DNA of 64,000 nt from Roseivirga sp. (GTDB lineage: Bacteria; Bacteroidota; Bacteroidia; Cytophagales; Cyclobacteriaceae). The notes under the pieces were generated by a model. The model was given only the letters and a program-made list of their open reading frames with translations, had not been told where the DNA came from and did not search any database. The first letter of the stretch is position 1. Every line of letters begins with the position of its first letter. Shown here piece by piece: positions 51,443 through 61,205 of this stretch. The stretch covers positions 310,001 through 374,000 of the forward strand of contig JAAWWF010000005.1 in NCBI GenBank assembly GCA_021404565.1, read 5' to 3'. A program made the position numbers and the translations under genes.

Positions 51443-52312
51443 ATGTGGAACCGGGTCGTGTTGTTGATATTATTCCTGTTGCTGATATTCGATGGAATTG
51501 CTCAGCAGCCGTATCGTGCGGTGTTTTCAGGTGGTCGCGTATACCTTTCAGACGATAATAAATTCTCCCGCGTAAAGAACGGACAGCTGATAGATGGTGC
51601 ATCTCAAATAGAGTTGGTAGGAGATGCGCTGGTCGTGCTGATGGACAATGCCGGCAGACTCACCACACTCACCCTCTCAGGAAAATATGAATTGGAGCAG
51701 CTCGATATACGCCAGGTGGGCGATTCTTCAGATTTTGTCAAATCTGTTTGGGAAACTTATTATAACACCGATGCAGAAGCTGCAGGTGGCAAATCGGCAC
51801 CTATACAAATCAGAGAATCTTCTCAAGCCCCTTTCGAGCTTTGGATTCCGAGCTCTTCTCAGTTTTATAGCAACGAGGTGATGCTTCAATGGCCGGCAGG
51901 TCAGGAACCCAATTATTCTGTAGAGTTAATTAATGAATTTGGAGAAATTTTTGAGACCACCCAGGTGGACAAGCCTGAGCTGTTACTGGATCTTGGTAGT
52001 AGCAAGCTGGTTTGGAAAGATGAAGTTACCGTGAGGGTAAGACAGCCCGGTACTGGGGTAGTCACTCCGCTGCATAGTCTGGATCGACTGGCACCCCCTG
52101 ATTACGAAAAACTGGACCGTTTGATCAAGGATCATTTTCAGGATGAGGATTTTGCCATGATACTCACAAAGGTTGCTTTTTTTGAAAATCAATGGTTGTT
52201 TGCCGATGCGATTACAGTACTATCGAAACTGAGAAAGGAGCGTAATGCGTTGATGAAGAACTTCTGGAATCGGTACCTGATCAGAAACGGATTCTATAGC
52301 TCCAGGCTATAG
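51443..52312 (+). CDS. Exported protein of unknown function
   Basis: A 289-aa protein with a signal peptide (MWNRVVLLILFLLLIFDGIAQ). The ATG at 51443 is preferred to a TTG at 51398. The mature region starts with beta-strands ('YRAVFSGGRVYLSDDNKFSRVKNGQLI', 'LTTLTLSGKYELEQLDI') resembling the proteins found next to CHAT-domain genes in Bacteroidetes. It continues with an Ig-like stretch ('LQWPAGQEPNYSVELINEFGEIFETT') and a C-terminal helix pair. No CHAT gene is present. It ends 19 bases inside the convergent GNAT gene. Family not firmly recognised. Confidence 0.6.
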   Translation: MWNRVVLLILFLLLIFDGIAQQPYRAVFSGGRVYLSDDNKFSRVKNGQLIDGASQIELVGDALVVLMDNAGRLTTLTLSGKYELEQLDIRQVGDSSDFVKSVWETYYNTDAEAAGGKSAPIQIRESSQAPFELWIPSSSQFYSNEVMLQWPAGQEPNYSVELINEFGEIFETTQVDKPELLLDLGSSKLVWKDEVTVRVRQPGTGVVTPLHSLDRLAPPDYEKLDRLIKDHFQDEDFAMILTKVAFFENQWLFADAITVLSKLRKERNALMKNFWNRYLIRNGFYSSRL

Positions 52313-53418
52313 GTGATGTGCTTTTTACCTGGCACCGCTCCAAGGCCCTTGTGGATAGCGATCATTTTATCATTGAAATCACCTACCCAGGAAAGTTCAC
52401 CCTCTTCGTAGTGGCCTCGTTCCATAGCACCAAGAAAAGCCTTGTAGGTAAGGACTGATTCCAAACCAAGCCCCTGAAATTGTGGTGAAGTACCCATTAC
52501 CACTACCCTGATACGGCTGATGACCTTTTTCTTTTGGTACCAGACAAACCTGAGCTTATTCCAAAGGTTAAGCTTGCCATTGAAGTGTTTGAAAATCTGG
52601 TTGACATCTGGTAAGGCCATCAGAAAACTGGCGGGCTCACCACCTACATAAGCAAACTGTATCAGCTTAGGGTCATGAATGGGTTTGATCTTCTTGAAGG
52701 TTTCAATTACGTACTCCTTTTTGATGGGTGTGAAGTTCTCGTGTCCAGACCAGGCCTTGTTATAAATGAGCATAAAGTCATCAGCAAACTGATCAAATTT
52801 GGTCATGTCAAACTCCTTTACGGTTACGTTTTTACGCCTTTCGAGTACGTAGTTGGCAATTTTGACAAACCTCGGGCTTAAACCGTCACGGATATCCAGA
52901 TGATTGGTCATCTGTTCCATCTTGGTCTTGAAACCATAAGATTCAAAGAACTCGCGGTAGTACGGATGATTATAGTTCATGCCGTATGAGGGGTGCGTGA
53001 ATCCTTCCACCAGGAGTCCCCAGAAATTGTCATTTTCTCCAAAGTTGATAGGCCCCAGGATGAATTCAACACCCCGTTGTACCAACCAGTCTTTGGCAGT
53101 ATCGAGTAGAAAGTGAGCCGTTTTGCGATCGTTGATGGATTCAAAAAACCCAAGCCCTCCCATACGTTTTCCTTCATGGTCGGCTTTGTTCTCGTTGATG
53201 AATGCGGCAATTCTGCCTATGAGCTTTCCCTGGTCATCACGAAGAATCCAGCGGGTGGCTTCACCATGTGAATGAAATATGTTTTCCTTAGGGTCAAATG
53301 TGGCTTCTATGTCTTTGTCGAGAGGACAGACCCAGGCAGAATCATTCTTATAAAGCTCTCTGGAGATGTCCAGAAAGGCCTTTTGATCTTTTTTGGTTTT
53401 GACCTCAGTAAGCTGCAT
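52294..53418 (-). CDS. GNAT-family N-acetyltransferase-like protein
   Basis: A 374-aa protein of the YghO-like group: a long N-terminal domain ('TKKDQKAFLDISRELYKNDSAWVCPLDKDIEATFDP') and a C-terminal GNAT-like core ('RIRVVVMGTSPQFQGLGLESVLTYKAFLGAMERGH', where 'QGLGLES' occupies the acetyl-CoA loop). 'ILGPINFGENDNFWGLLVEGF' and 'SYGMNYNHPYYREFFESYGF' are family blocks. The ATG at 53418 is chosen over a TTG nine codons upstream. It overlaps the convergent gene by 19 bases. Acceptor unknown. Confidence 0.8.
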   Translation of the reverse strand: MQLTEVKTKKDQKAFLDISRELYKNDSAWVCPLDKDIEATFDPKENIFHSHGEATRWILRDDQGKLIGRIAAFINENKADHEGKRMGGLGFFESINDRKTAHFLLDTAKDWLVQRGVEFILGPINFGENDNFWGLLVEGFTHPSYGMNYNHPYYREFFESYGFKTKMEQMTNHLDIRDGLSPRFVKIANYVLERRKNVTVKEFDMTKFDQFADDFMLIYNKAWSGHENFTPIKKEYVIETFKKIKPIHDPKLIQFAYVGGEPASFLMALPDVNQIFKHFNGKLNLWNKLRFVWYQKKKVISRIRVVVMGTSPQFQGLGLESVLTYKAFLGAMERGHYEEGELSWVGDFNDKMIAIHKGLGAVPGKKHITYSLEL

Positions 53419-53503
53419 TCGTTGTTTAGTGGAACCGTCCGACAAAGAAATCTGATAATTTCTAACAATCCGATCAGGAGCCGGATTTTTTTTGTCGTTT
53501 AAC

Positions 53504-53908
53504 CTATTTCAGCAGCCCTTTTTCGAGCAGGTCCAGAAAGATGATTTTATCAACCGGGGCGACAATGTCGTTTTGGCTGTAGTTGAGCCAGCGGATTTCC
53601 TCTATTTCTGATGCCGGAGCAATTTGGCCTACATAAGCACCCTGGTAGCAGGTCATCTGTACAATTACGCCTTCGGCCCTGCCGTGCGCCTGTGCACTGA
53701 AAGTACCGTAGTAGTCCAGGCTTTGTTCATGCACCGTTACGGTGAGCTCCTCCTGAATTTCACGTATTAGTGCTTCAGCATCAGATTCTCCGGCCTCTCT
53801 TTTGCCGCCTGGAATGTAAAAGGCGTCTTTGCCCTTAGAGCGGGCTACCAGTATTTTTCCGTCCTGAATCTCAATCCAGGCGAGCTTATCGATGAGTTTG
53901 TTATCCAC
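53504..53908 (-). CDS. NUDIX hydrolase
   Basis: A 134-aa hydrolase. The Nudix box spans residues 35-57: the opening G35, E41 and the core 'REIQEEL' are all present, with Thr where the box usually has Gly near its end. It hydrolyses a nucleoside diphosphate linked to another group; the substrate is not readable. The start is GTG, directly after the mutB stop (no gap), so it is co-transcribed with methylmalonyl-CoA mutase, perhaps only by position. Cytoplasmic. Confidence 0.88.
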   Translation of the reverse strand: MDNKLIDKLAWIEIQDGKILVARSKGKDAFYIPGGKREAGESDAEALIREIQEELTVTVHEQSLDYYGTFSAQAHGRAEGVIVQMTCYQGAYVGQIAPASEIEEIRWLNYSQNDIVAPVDKIIFLDLLEKGLLK

Positions 53909-56026
53909 TTAGCTGTCTATCAGTTTTTGAAGTATTTCCTGTGCGGCTTTGGCTATGACCGTACCCGGACCAAAGATTCCGCTGACTCCACTTTCGTACA
54001 GATAGTCGTAGTCATTAGGGGGAATAACGCCACCGGCTATCACCATAATGTCTTCCCTGCCTAGTTTTTTCAACTCAGCAATGAGTTGAGGTACCAGTGT
54101 TTTATGTCCTGCGGCCAGGCTGGAGGCCCCTATGATATGTACATCATTTTCCGCTGCTTGTAGTGCTGCCTCTTCCGGAGTCTGAAAAAGTGGGCCTATG
54201 TCTACATCAAAGCCCAGATCGGCAAAGCTGGTGGCGATTACCTTGGCTCCACGATCGTGGCCATCCTGGCCCATCTTGGCTACCATGATTCTGGGTCTGC
54301 GTCCGTCCAGTTCAGCAAACTGATCGGCCATGGCCAGTGCCTTTTTAAAGTCTTCGTTGTCCCTCACTTCGCTCGAATATACGCCCGAAATCGATCTGAT
54401 CACAGCCTTATGCCTTCCGAAGGCCTTTTCCATGGCCATGGAGATTTCTCCCAGTGTGGCACGATCGCGTGCTGCGTTTACGGCCAGGGCAAGCAAATTG
54501 CCTTCACCACTTTGGGCAGCTTCTTCCAGGGCTTTAAGCGATTGTGTTACTTTATCAGTATCTCTTTCCTCCTTTAGTTTTTCGAGTCCCACTATCTGGG
54601 CATTGCGTACAGCAGTATTATCTACCTCAAGAAGTTCTATGTCGAGTTTCTCATCTGTTTGGTAGCGGTTTACCCCTACAATTACATCTTTACCCGAATC
54701 AATTCGCGCCTGCTTTCTGGCCGCTGCTTCCTCTATTCTCATTTTCGGTAAGCCGGCCTCAATCGCTTTGGCCATGCCTCCCAATTCTTCTACTTCTTCA
54801 ATCAGTGACCATGCCTTTTTCACGAGTTGATCTGTAAGGTATTCTACATAGTATGAACCTCCCCAGGGGTCTACTACTTTGGTGATGTCGGTCTCTTTTT
54901 GCAGGTAAATCTGCGTGTTCCTGGCGATTTTCGCAGAGAAATCAGTCGGTAAGGCAATCGCTTCATCCAGGGCATTGGTGTGGAGCGACTGTGTATGGCC
55001 CAGGGCAGCTGCCATGGCTTCTACACAGGTACGGGCTACATTATTAAACGGATCCTGCTCTGTAAGGCTCCAGCCCGATGTCTGGCAATGCGTGCGCAGT
55101 GCCATGGACTTAGGGTTTTTTGGGTTGAACTGTTTTACCATTTTCGCCCAAAGGAGTCTGCCAGCCCGCATCTTTGCGATTTCCATAAAGTGATTCATGC
55201 CAATCGCCCAGAAGAAAGAAAGACGGGGAGCAAAGGCATCAATATCTAGGCCGGCACTAATACCGGTGCGCAGATACTCGAGGCCATCGGCCAGTGTATA
55301 AGCGAGCTCGATGTCAGCAGTGGCACCGGCTTCCTGCATGTGGTAGCCTGATATACTGATTGAGTTGAATTTGGGCATATTTTGAGCTGTGAACTCGAAA
55401 ATATCTCCGATGATCTTCATTGAAGCGGCAGGAGGGTAGATATAGGTGTTGCGCACCATAAACTCTTTCAGAATGTCATTCTGAATGGTGCCACTCAGTT
55501 TTTCCATGGGCACGCCCTGCTCTTCGGCTGCCACGATATAAAAAGCCATAATAGGGATTACGGCTCCATTCATGGTCATGGAAACAGACATCTGGTCTAA
55601 AGGGATCTGATCGAAAAGCACCTTCATGTCCAGTACTGAATCGATAGCAACTCCTGCCTTACCCACATCTCCGAATACGCGGGGATGGTCAGAGTCATAA
55701 CCCCGATGGGTGGCTAAATCGAAGGCTACTGAAAGCCCTTTTTGCCCTGCTTCAAGATTTCTGCGATAGAAGGCGTTTGAAGCTTCAGCTGTTGAAAACC
55801 CTGCATACTGTCTGATGGTCCAGGGGCGCTGCGTATACATTGAGCTATAAGGGCCCCGCAGGTTGGGCGCAATGCCGGCTACAAAATCCAGGTGTTCCAG
55901 ACCTTCGAGATCTTCTTTGCCAAAATCAGGCTTTACGGCTATTCCTTCTGCGGTCTCCCAAACCTGGCCTTCAGGGAGTTGAACTACGCTTTCGATGACT
56001 TGGACTTTACTGAAATCAGGTTTCAT
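53909..56026 (-). CDS. mutB: Methylmalonyl-CoA mutase large (catalytic) subunit
   Basis: A 705-aa adenosylcobalamin-dependent enzyme interconverting (R)-methylmalonyl-CoA and succinyl-CoA. The N-terminal TIM barrel carries '[31 protein letters not shown]' and '[22 protein letters not shown]'; the C-terminal cobalamin domain has '[21 protein letters not shown]' with the DxHxxG His (about 587-592). It overlaps the mutA stop by one base (TGATG). Length and order match the active alpha subunit of the heterodimer. With MutA and MeaB it channels propionate and branched-chain carbon into or out of the TCA cycle. Confidence 0.96.
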   Translation of the reverse strand: MKPDFSKVQVIESVVQLPEGQVWETAEGIAVKPDFGKEDLEGLEHLDFVAGIAPNLRGPYSSMYTQRPWTIRQYAGFSTAEASNAFYRRNLEAGQKGLSVAFDLATHRGYDSDHPRVFGDVGKAGVAIDSVLDMKVLFDQIPLDQMSVSMTMNGAVIPIMAFYIVAAEEQGVPMEKLSGTIQNDILKEFMVRNTYIYPPAASMKIIGDIFEFTAQNMPKFNSISISGYHMQEAGATADIELAYTLADGLEYLRTGISAGLDIDAFAPRLSFFWAIGMNHFMEIAKMRAGRLLWAKMVKQFNPKNPKSMALRTHCQTSGWSLTEQDPFNNVARTCVEAMAAALGHTQSLHTNALDEAIALPTDFSAKIARNTQIYLQKETDITKVVDPWGGSYYVEYLTDQLVKKAWSLIEEVEELGGMAKAIEAGLPKMRIEEAAARKQARIDSGKDVIVGVNRYQTDEKLDIELLEVDNTAVRNAQIVGLEKLKEERDTDKVTQSLKALEEAAQSGEGNLLALAVNAARDRATLGEISMAMEKAFGRHKAVIRSISGVYSSEVRDNEDFKKALAMADQFAELDGRRPRIMVAKMGQDGHDRGAKVIATSFADLGFDVDIGPLFQTPEEAALQAAENDVHIIGASSLAAGHKTLVPQLIAELKKLGREDIMVIAGGVIPPNDYDYLYESGVSGIFGPGTVIAKAAQEILQKLIDS

Positions 56027-57189
56027 CAGGCAATCAGGTTTTGGTAAAGAGACTCCATTTTATCTGCAGAAAGACTGCTATAACCACCCGCTGCTTCCAT
56101 GTCGAGAAAGAGCTGCCAGCTTTTGTTCATAATTTCCCTGGTCAGTGATTCCACAAAGTATGAGCCAGATGCCGGATCTACTACTTTGTTGAAGTAGGAC
56201 TCTTCCTTTAACACATTGGAAATGTTTCTGGCCGATCTTTCTGCCAGGTCTTTCTGTTGCTTTTCGAAGACATTATAGAAGGGCTGAATGCAGAGCGCAT
56301 CGGTACCTCCTAATATGGCCGCCATGGCTTCGGTGGTCGCCCTGAGCATATAACTATGGGCATCATCAATAGCTTCTGTCCAGCTACCCGTTCTGGCAAG
56401 TACATTCAGGTCACAGGCCGAAATGTTAATGTTATAGGCATTTGCAAAGCGTATTCCCAGTGCACGCATAGCACGATACTTGGCTATTTCTGTGAAATAA
56501 CTGGTGCCCAAAGAGAGCTCAAATTGCGTCTGAGTCAGAAGAGTTTTCGGCTGAATGCCCGCCCCTGTTTGCTTATCAAATACTTCGGCTGCTTTACAAA
56601 GTACTAGTGCCAGCTCCTGTACCGGGTTGTTATGATATTGATCTGCTTCAATGTTAAAAAACTGGTAATGCGGGAGCATGCCGGAAGCTTTTTGAACCGA
56701 GGCAGAACCTGAGTAATAACCTTTGACTTTTGAAAGATCGGCCTGTATTGATACCAGATAACCGGAAAAACTATCCGGTAAATCGGAGTCTTCTAATTGA
56801 TCTGTAAAGCTAATATGGCAATAATCAGTTTTGATGTCAGCGAGTAAAACAGTGAGCTCTGGTTTTGTATTCAGATTGAAGATAACCCCGTCAGCTCCTG
56901 CATTTAATGCTTCAAGCGCCTGTTGGTTGGCCGTTTTGTCGCTGTCAACATCGATCAACTGATAATTGACCCAGTTCCGAGCCCCGAAAATAGCAGGCTG
57001 ATCATGAACATTAGCTATATTGGGGAGCTGTTCGGGTAGGTCTTCTTTGGTATAGATGGGGCCTCCGCTGAGCCCGGCTGCTTCCCAATTGAGTGAACCG
57101 ATTTCCTTGCCCTTAAGGTCTGCGATGATCTTATTTTGCCATTCGTCACGACTGACACCGTCAAAATCTTTAAATAGTTTTTCCTCCAT
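56026..57189 (-). CDS. mutA: Methylmalonyl-CoA mutase small subunit
   Basis: A 387-aa barrel-domain homologue of MutB that forms the heterodimer. It includes '[33 protein letters not shown]' and '[37 protein letters not shown]'. It lacks a C-terminal cobalamin domain (no DxHxxG), so it is shorter than many MutA proteins of 600 or more residues; a truncated beta subunit is common in Bacteroidetes. The ATG at 57189 ([17 protein letters not shown]) is preferred to a TTG at 57213. A -7 box lies 22 bases upstream. Confidence 0.93.
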   Translation of the reverse strand: MEEKLFKDFDGVSRDEWQNKIIADLKGKEIGSLNWEAAGLSGGPIYTKEDLPEQLPNIANVHDQPAIFGARNWVNYQLIDVDSDKTANQQALEALNAGADGVIFNLNTKPELTVLLADIKTDYCHISFTDQLEDSDLPDSFSGYLVSIQADLSKVKGYYSGSASVQKASGMLPHYQFFNIEADQYHNNPVQELALVLCKAAEVFDKQTGAGIQPKTLLTQTQFELSLGTSYFTEIAKYRAMRALGIRFANAYNINISACDLNVLARTGSWTEAIDDAHSYMLRATTEAMAAILGGTDALCIQPFYNVFEKQQKDLAERSARNISNVLKEESYFNKVVDPASGSYFVESLTREIMNKSWQLFLDMEAAGGYSSLSADKMESLYQNLIA

Positions 57190-57210
57190 AGGTACCTGAT
57201 GTTCCTGCCG

Positions 57211-57218
57211 CAAAATTA
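57211..57218 (-). promoter_or_regulatory. -7 promoter element of the mutA-mutB-NUDIX operon
   Basis: Minus strand TAATTTTG, an exact TAnnTTTG match, 21 bases before the mutA ATG at 57189. No cobalamin riboswitch was recognised. Confidence 0.55.
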
Positions 57219-57413
57219 AGCTTTTTTGTCTCTGTTGAGCTCAGAATTTTGATAATTGGATAGAGTAGGCCAGGTACTTTAATGGAGCGTAGAATGGATT
57301 ATTTTCAGATGATAGTATGGTTCTTCTAAAGGAAAGTTGACCTATCAGAAAAATATTCTGCTCTGGCAGGCATTCACCTTTTTTGTTCGTTTTATTTTTC
57401 TCATTTTTGTCTT

Positions 57414-57443
57414 CCCTCGAAAAACTATTGAGGGATTTTTTTT
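57414..57443 (+). terminator. Terminator-like hairpin just before dnaA
   Basis: CCCTC (57414-57418) and GAGGG (57430-57434) enclose an 11-base loop and are followed by A and an eight-base T-run, only 22 bases before the dnaA ATG. No gene on the plus strand ends here. It could act as an attenuator for dnaA or end a short transcript from the divergent region. Confidence 0.55.
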
Positions 57444-57465
57444 CCAATCAGCTTGATCTTATTGA

Positions 57466-58887
57466 ATGGTGAAAGACAGTGTATCGGTGTGGGAAGATTG
57501 CCTTAAATTCATCAGAGGGCAAGTGGGAGAGCAAAGCTTCCGTACATGGTTCGAACCCATAAAACCGATTAGTCTGAGCGATCAGGTCCTGACAATTCAG
57601 GTTCCGAGTCAGTTTTTTTATGAATACCTCGAAGAGCACTATCTTCATGTGCTAAGACAGGTGATTATCAGTGAATTAGGTCCGAATGGAAGACTGGAGT
57701 ACTCTGTCATTGTTGACAGTGGCAGCAACCAGAATCAACCCTATGTAGTAACGCTGCCTAATCAGAAGCATAACAATCAGTGGGATAAGAACAGATCACG
57801 CAGCCCGGAGGTACGCAATCCTTTTGAAATGCCTTCCCTGGAAGAAAATGATCGCTACTCAAACCTGAATCCGAATTACGACTTTGATAATTACATAGAG
57901 GGTGATTGTAACAGACTGGCCCGATCCGCTGGTTTGGCAGTGGCTGAAAAACCTGGTATTACCTCCTTTAACCCACTGATGATTTACGGTGGTGTGGGGC
58001 TCGGAAAAACACACCTGGTACAGGCTATAGGTAACAGAATCGGAACGGACGATAAGAGCAATTTTGTGCTCTATGTGTCATCAGAGAAATTCACCACTCA
58101 GTTTACTGATGCCATCAAGAATAACAGTATCCAGAGCTTTACGAATTTTTACCTGCAGGTAGATACACTCATCATTGATGATGTGCAGTTCTTTTCTGGT
58201 AAGGAGAAGACTCAGGAGATGTTTTTTCACATTTTCAATCATCTGCATCAAAACGGCAAGCAAATTGTCATGTCGAGTGATCGTGCTCCGCGTGATTTAA
58301 AGGGCCTTCAGGATCGTCTCTTATCGCGTTTTAAATGGGGGCTGACAGCAGATTTGCAGATGCCGGATTTTGAAACCCGTATGGCCATCATTATGCGAAA
58401 AATGCAGTCTGATGGTATCTATATTCCCGATGATGTGGTGGAGTACCTTGCTTATAGCGTGGATACGAATGTACGTGAACTGGAAGGGGTGCTGATCTCT
58501 CTGATAGCTCACGCCACACTGAACAAAACGGATATAAACCTGGAACTCGCCAAGCAGACCCTCAAAAATATCGTTCATGATATCGAGTCTGAGGTAGGTA
58601 TCGACTATATCCAGAAATCAGTAGGCGAATATTTTCAGATTAGCGTGGAAGACCTGAAAGCCAAAACCAGGAAAAAAGAGATCGTGATTGCCAGGCAGGT
58701 GTCCATGTACCTGTGTAAGGAGTACACCAATCATTCCTTAAAGTCCATCGGCTACCATTTCGGAGGGCGAGATCATTCTACCGTTATCCATGCTGTACAA
58801 TCTGTTAGTGATATGATGGATCTCGACAGTAAGTTCAATGATAACATCGCTGAACTGAAGAAGAAAATGCGCATGAAGTCGGTTTAA
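57466..58887 (+). CDS. dnaA: Chromosomal replication initiator DnaA
   Basis: A 473-aa AAA+ protein that melts the origin for replication. Domain I starts 'VWEDCLKFIRGQVGEQSFRTWFEPIKPI'; Walker A 'GGVGLGKTHL' is at about 175-184, Walker B 'LIIDDVQFF' near 235-243, sensor II 'VRELEGVLISL' follows, and the domain IV signature 'GGRDHSTVIHA' is near 434-444. The ATG gives the typical N-terminus. It is not next to dnaN, recF or gyrB here; its neighbours are the divergent mutAB operon and a secreted protein. No cluster of TTATCCACA boxes was seen, so the origin need not be in this window. Confidence 0.97.
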   Translation: MVKDSVSVWEDCLKFIRGQVGEQSFRTWFEPIKPISLSDQVLTIQVPSQFFYEYLEEHYLHVLRQVIISELGPNGRLEYSVIVDSGSNQNQPYVVTLPNQKHNNQWDKNRSRSPEVRNPFEMPSLEENDRYSNLNPNYDFDNYIEGDCNRLARSAGLAVAEKPGITSFNPLMIYGGVGLGKTHLVQAIGNRIGTDDKSNFVLYVSSEKFTTQFTDAIKNNSIQSFTNFYLQVDTLIIDDVQFFSGKEKTQEMFFHIFNHLHQNGKQIVMSSDRAPRDLKGLQDRLLSRFKWGLTADLQMPDFETRMAIIMRKMQSDGIYIPDDVVEYLAYSVDTNVRELEGVLISLIAHATLNKTDINLELAKQTLKNIVHDIESEVGIDYIQKSVGEYFQISVEDLKAKTRKKEIVIARQVSMYLCKEYTNHSLKSIGYHFGGRDHSTVIHAVQSVSDMMDLDSKFNDNIAELKKKMRMKSV

Positions 58888-58921
58888 GACTTCTGTCAAT
58901 CTCGAACTGATTGTTATTCAT

Positions 58922-58942
58922 AAAAAAAGGGGCCGAAGCCCC
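58922..58942 (-). terminator. Terminator of the gene at 58969
   Basis: GGGGC/GCCCC with loop CGAA (TTCG on the minus strand), preceded on the plus strand by seven A that form the U-tract for minus-strand transcription. It may also stop dnaA read-through weakly. Confidence 0.85.
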
Positions 58943-58968
58943 TCATTTACGATCACACTAACCTCTGT

Positions 58969-59565
58969 TTATTTTAGTGCAACGAACTGTATGAATTTTT
59001 GTCCTTGTGAGATCATTTTGACTGTATAGCCACCTTTACCGAGTTTTGAAAGATCATATCTTCTCAGCTCAGTAGTACCATCCACAGTCTCTTTATACAC
59101 CTGATCAAAATTGCAGTCGTAGATAATGACACTTACCGAAGTAGTGTCTTCACTTGGCATGATGATATCAAGTATATTGCCATTTTGACGAACAACCGGC
59201 TTTACAATCATCACCTGATCGGCAATATTAACAGTAGCTTCAAGGTCAGTCAACTGTACTGTAGTTGAGCTGAAACTTGTCTCGTTCTCTATTTCAATAG
59301 AGTAATTACCAGCTGGAAGAGCGTTCAGATCGAATCGTTTAGATACTTTTTCATTGTTATCAGACACCAATTGGTGTAATACTAATCCGTTTTCATCTCT
59401 AAGCTGTACCTGTGTCTTGCTAGCTCCTAAATGGCTGGCATAAAGAGCAATCGTTTTTGCTCCCACTTTTTCAACTTTTACATTTGGTTTGTTACCATTT
59501 GCAAAACTCATCGCTGCTACCATGACCATCATGGCGATCAGCACACTTTTTCTAAAAGTTCTCAT
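58969..59565 (-). CDS. Exported protein with Ig-like (DUF3244-type) repeats
   Basis: A 198-aa protein with a signal peptide (MRTFRKSVLIAMMVMVAAMSFA). The mature part has beta-sandwich strand patterns: 'TQVQLRDENGLVLHQLVSDNNEKVSKRFDLNALPAGNYSIEIENE' near 55-95 and a related 'SVSVIIYDCNFDQVYKETVDGTTELRRYDLSKLGKGGYTVKMIS' near 140-185, two similar modules. This is close to DUF3244 and to the end modules of type IX-secreted proteins, but no sorting signal is certain. It has its own promoter and terminator. Role unknown. Confidence 0.7.
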   Translation of the reverse strand: MRTFRKSVLIAMMVMVAAMSFANGNKPNVKVEKVGAKTIALYASHLGASKTQVQLRDENGLVLHQLVSDNNEKVSKRFDLNALPAGNYSIEIENETSFSSTTVQLTDLEATVNIADQVMIVKPVVRQNGNILDIIMPSEDTTSVSVIIYDCNFDQVYKETVDGTTELRRYDLSKLGKGGYTVKMISQGQKFIQFVALK

Positions 59566-59602
59566 TTGCTTAATTGTTTAGGTTCTTGACCAATTATGAT
59601 AA

Positions 59603-59610
59603 CAAAGGTA
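59603..59610 (-). promoter_or_regulatory. -7 promoter element of the Ig-like protein gene
   Basis: Minus strand TACCTTTG, an exact TAnnTTTG match, 37 bases before the ATG at 59565. Confidence 0.55.
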
Positions 59611-59846
59611 TGGGGGCGGCCTAACCTGTACTACCTCACTTTTGGCCACTATCAATGCTATTTTATCCCGGGTCGGGGGTTGTGCATACGGTTGTGTCAA
59701 TTTTCCACACATTTCGGTTAAAATAGCATAAGACTCCCGAGATTTGTTCTGTCTAAATTCGCTTTAGCTGTGTGTAGAGTTTCCGGAACAGGCGCCTGAA
59801 GCGGGTGCTGAGAGGCTCGCTGATTGTGTGTGTTGAATTAAGTGTA

Positions 59847-60734
59847 ATGGAAGAACAGATTAAAAAGAACAAACCTTCATTGGAAAGGATCAGCCCGGCC
59901 TTCGGGAGCTCATTTCTGGTGAGAAGATATATAGACTCCTGTAAGAAGGATTTGGCCAACTGGCATTTTCACCCTGAAATTGAACTGATTCATGTCAATG
60001 GTGGAACGGGGAAGCGCCATATAGGTAAGCACCTTTCTTATTTCAATGATGGAGATTTGGTGCTTATGGGCTCCAACCTGCCTCATTATGGTTTTACAAA
60101 CAGATTGACCGGCAATAGCTCAGAGACGGTGATTCAGATGAGGGAGGACTTTTTAGGAGAGCATTTTTTTGATCTTCCGGAAATGGCTCCGATTAAGCGA
60201 ATGCTGGATATAGCCAAAAAAGGTCTGGCTTTTCACGGTGACACGAAAGAGGTAGTTGGGAAAAAAATTGAGTCCCTGGCCTTTGCCGATCAGTACGATC
60301 GTCTGTTAGGGCTATTGGGGGTTCTGAGAGAGCTGGCAATATCTGAAGAATACACTGTATTGAATGCAGAGGGAGTGGCTCTGGCCATTGACCCCAAGGA
60401 CAATGACCGGATGAATAAGGTATATAGCTATATCCGCGATCACTTTAAGAACCATATTACCCTGGATGAAATTGCTGACCATGTAAGCATGACCCCCCCG
60501 GCCTTTGCCCGTTACTTCAAGAAAATCTCCCGAAAAACCTTTACAAAGTTTGTAAATGAGTATCGGGTCGTGCACGCCTCTAAGCTATTGGCAGAGACTT
60601 CAATGAGTGTCACGGAAGTGAGCTTTGAGAGTGGGTTCAATAACTTCTCCCACTTTAATAAAATCTTTAAGGAGTTTACGGCTAAGAGCCCATCTGCTTA
60701 CAGGAATGAGTTCAAGCAGATAGTGATGGAATAA
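59847..60734 (+). CDS. AraC-family regulator with N-terminal cupin sensor domain
   Basis: A 295-aa regulator. The cupin-like domain (about 15-110, 'FHPEIELIHVNGGTGKRHIGKHLSYFNDGDLVLMGSNLPHYGF') is likely the small-molecule sensor; the AraC DNA-binding domain (about 190-290) has 'ITLDEIADHVSMTPPAFARYFKKISRKTFTKF' and 'TEVSFESGFNNFSHFNKIFKEFTAKSPSAYR'. The ATG at 59847 is preferred to a GTG at 59805. Unlike the two regulators at 10739 and 13237 it has no membrane helices. Its target and ligand are not evident from neighbours; such regulators often control sugar genes. Confidence 0.85.
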   Translation: MEEQIKKNKPSLERISPAFGSSFLVRRYIDSCKKDLANWHFHPEIELIHVNGGTGKRHIGKHLSYFNDGDLVLMGSNLPHYGFTNRLTGNSSETVIQMREDFLGEHFFDLPEMAPIKRMLDIAKKGLAFHGDTKEVVGKKIESLAFADQYDRLLGLLGVLRELAISEEYTVLNAEGVALAIDPKDNDRMNKVYSYIRDHFKNHITLDEIADHVSMTPPAFARYFKKISRKTFTKFVNEYRVVHASKLLAETSMSVTEVSFESGFNNFSHFNKIFKEFTAKSPSAYRNEFKQIVME

Positions 60735-60746
60735 GCAGTCTTGAGG

Positions 60747-61160
60747 TTAACGTGTCAGGATCACATAAATATTGAGTGCCAAAAAGATCAGTATCCAGAG
60801 GAGAAAGCTGATCCTTCTGTACTTCTTAATTTGCCGAGCCTTATTTTCGTAACCCGCCTGCTCTATAAATTCCTCGTATTCACCAACCATGGTGCTATCC
60901 TTGTGCATCATTTTTTTTGAATCGGTAAAGGGAAAGGCAATGATGAATATCTTGTACATCAAACTCAGGGGAGCTTCGGCTTTTTGTGCACGCTGTTTTT
61001 GTACGTAGTCCTTTTGGTTATAAGCTCTTTGTAATTGATCCTTATTAAGATTCCGGTTTTTTAACTCTACTTCGAGCTGACTGGTCTGATAATCGGATTG
61101 TGGATTGTCTATCTCGAGTAACAGGGATACCGTATCGAGTTTTTTGATATTTATTTGCAA
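60747..61160 (-). CDS. Small membrane-anchored protein, unknown function
   Basis: A 137-aa protein. The soluble part (about 1-110) is charged ('LEVELKNRNLNKDQLQRAYNQKDYVQKQRAQKAEA', probably helical), with a short hydrophobic stretch at about 66-78 ('LSLMYKIFIIAFPF'). The C-terminus is a membrane helix (about 118-135, 'ISFLLWILIFLALNIYVIL'). The family was not recognised. It lies 46 bases from the DinB gene on the same strand (DinB upstream), so they may share a transcript. Confidence 0.55.
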   Translation of the reverse strand: MQINIKKLDTVSLLLEIDNPQSDYQTSQLEVELKNRNLNKDQLQRAYNQKDYVQKQRAQKAEAPLSLMYKIFIIAFPFTDSKKMMHKDSTMVGEYEEFIEQAGYENKARQIKKYRRISFLLWILIFLALNIYVILTR

Positions 61161-61205
61161 GATTAACCCGGTTTAAGAAATAGAAAGTCAGTTGAACTAC
61201 CGGGG

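Noticed and set aside
54257-55249. Several plus-strand frames of about 90-110 aa within mutB
   Set aside because: They are antisense shadows of a strongly conserved gene, with no start signals or family features.
57241-57447. 68-aa minus-strand frame between mutA and dnaA
   Set aside because: Low-complexity Lys/Asn/Ser start, no start signals, overlaps the terminator-like hairpin.
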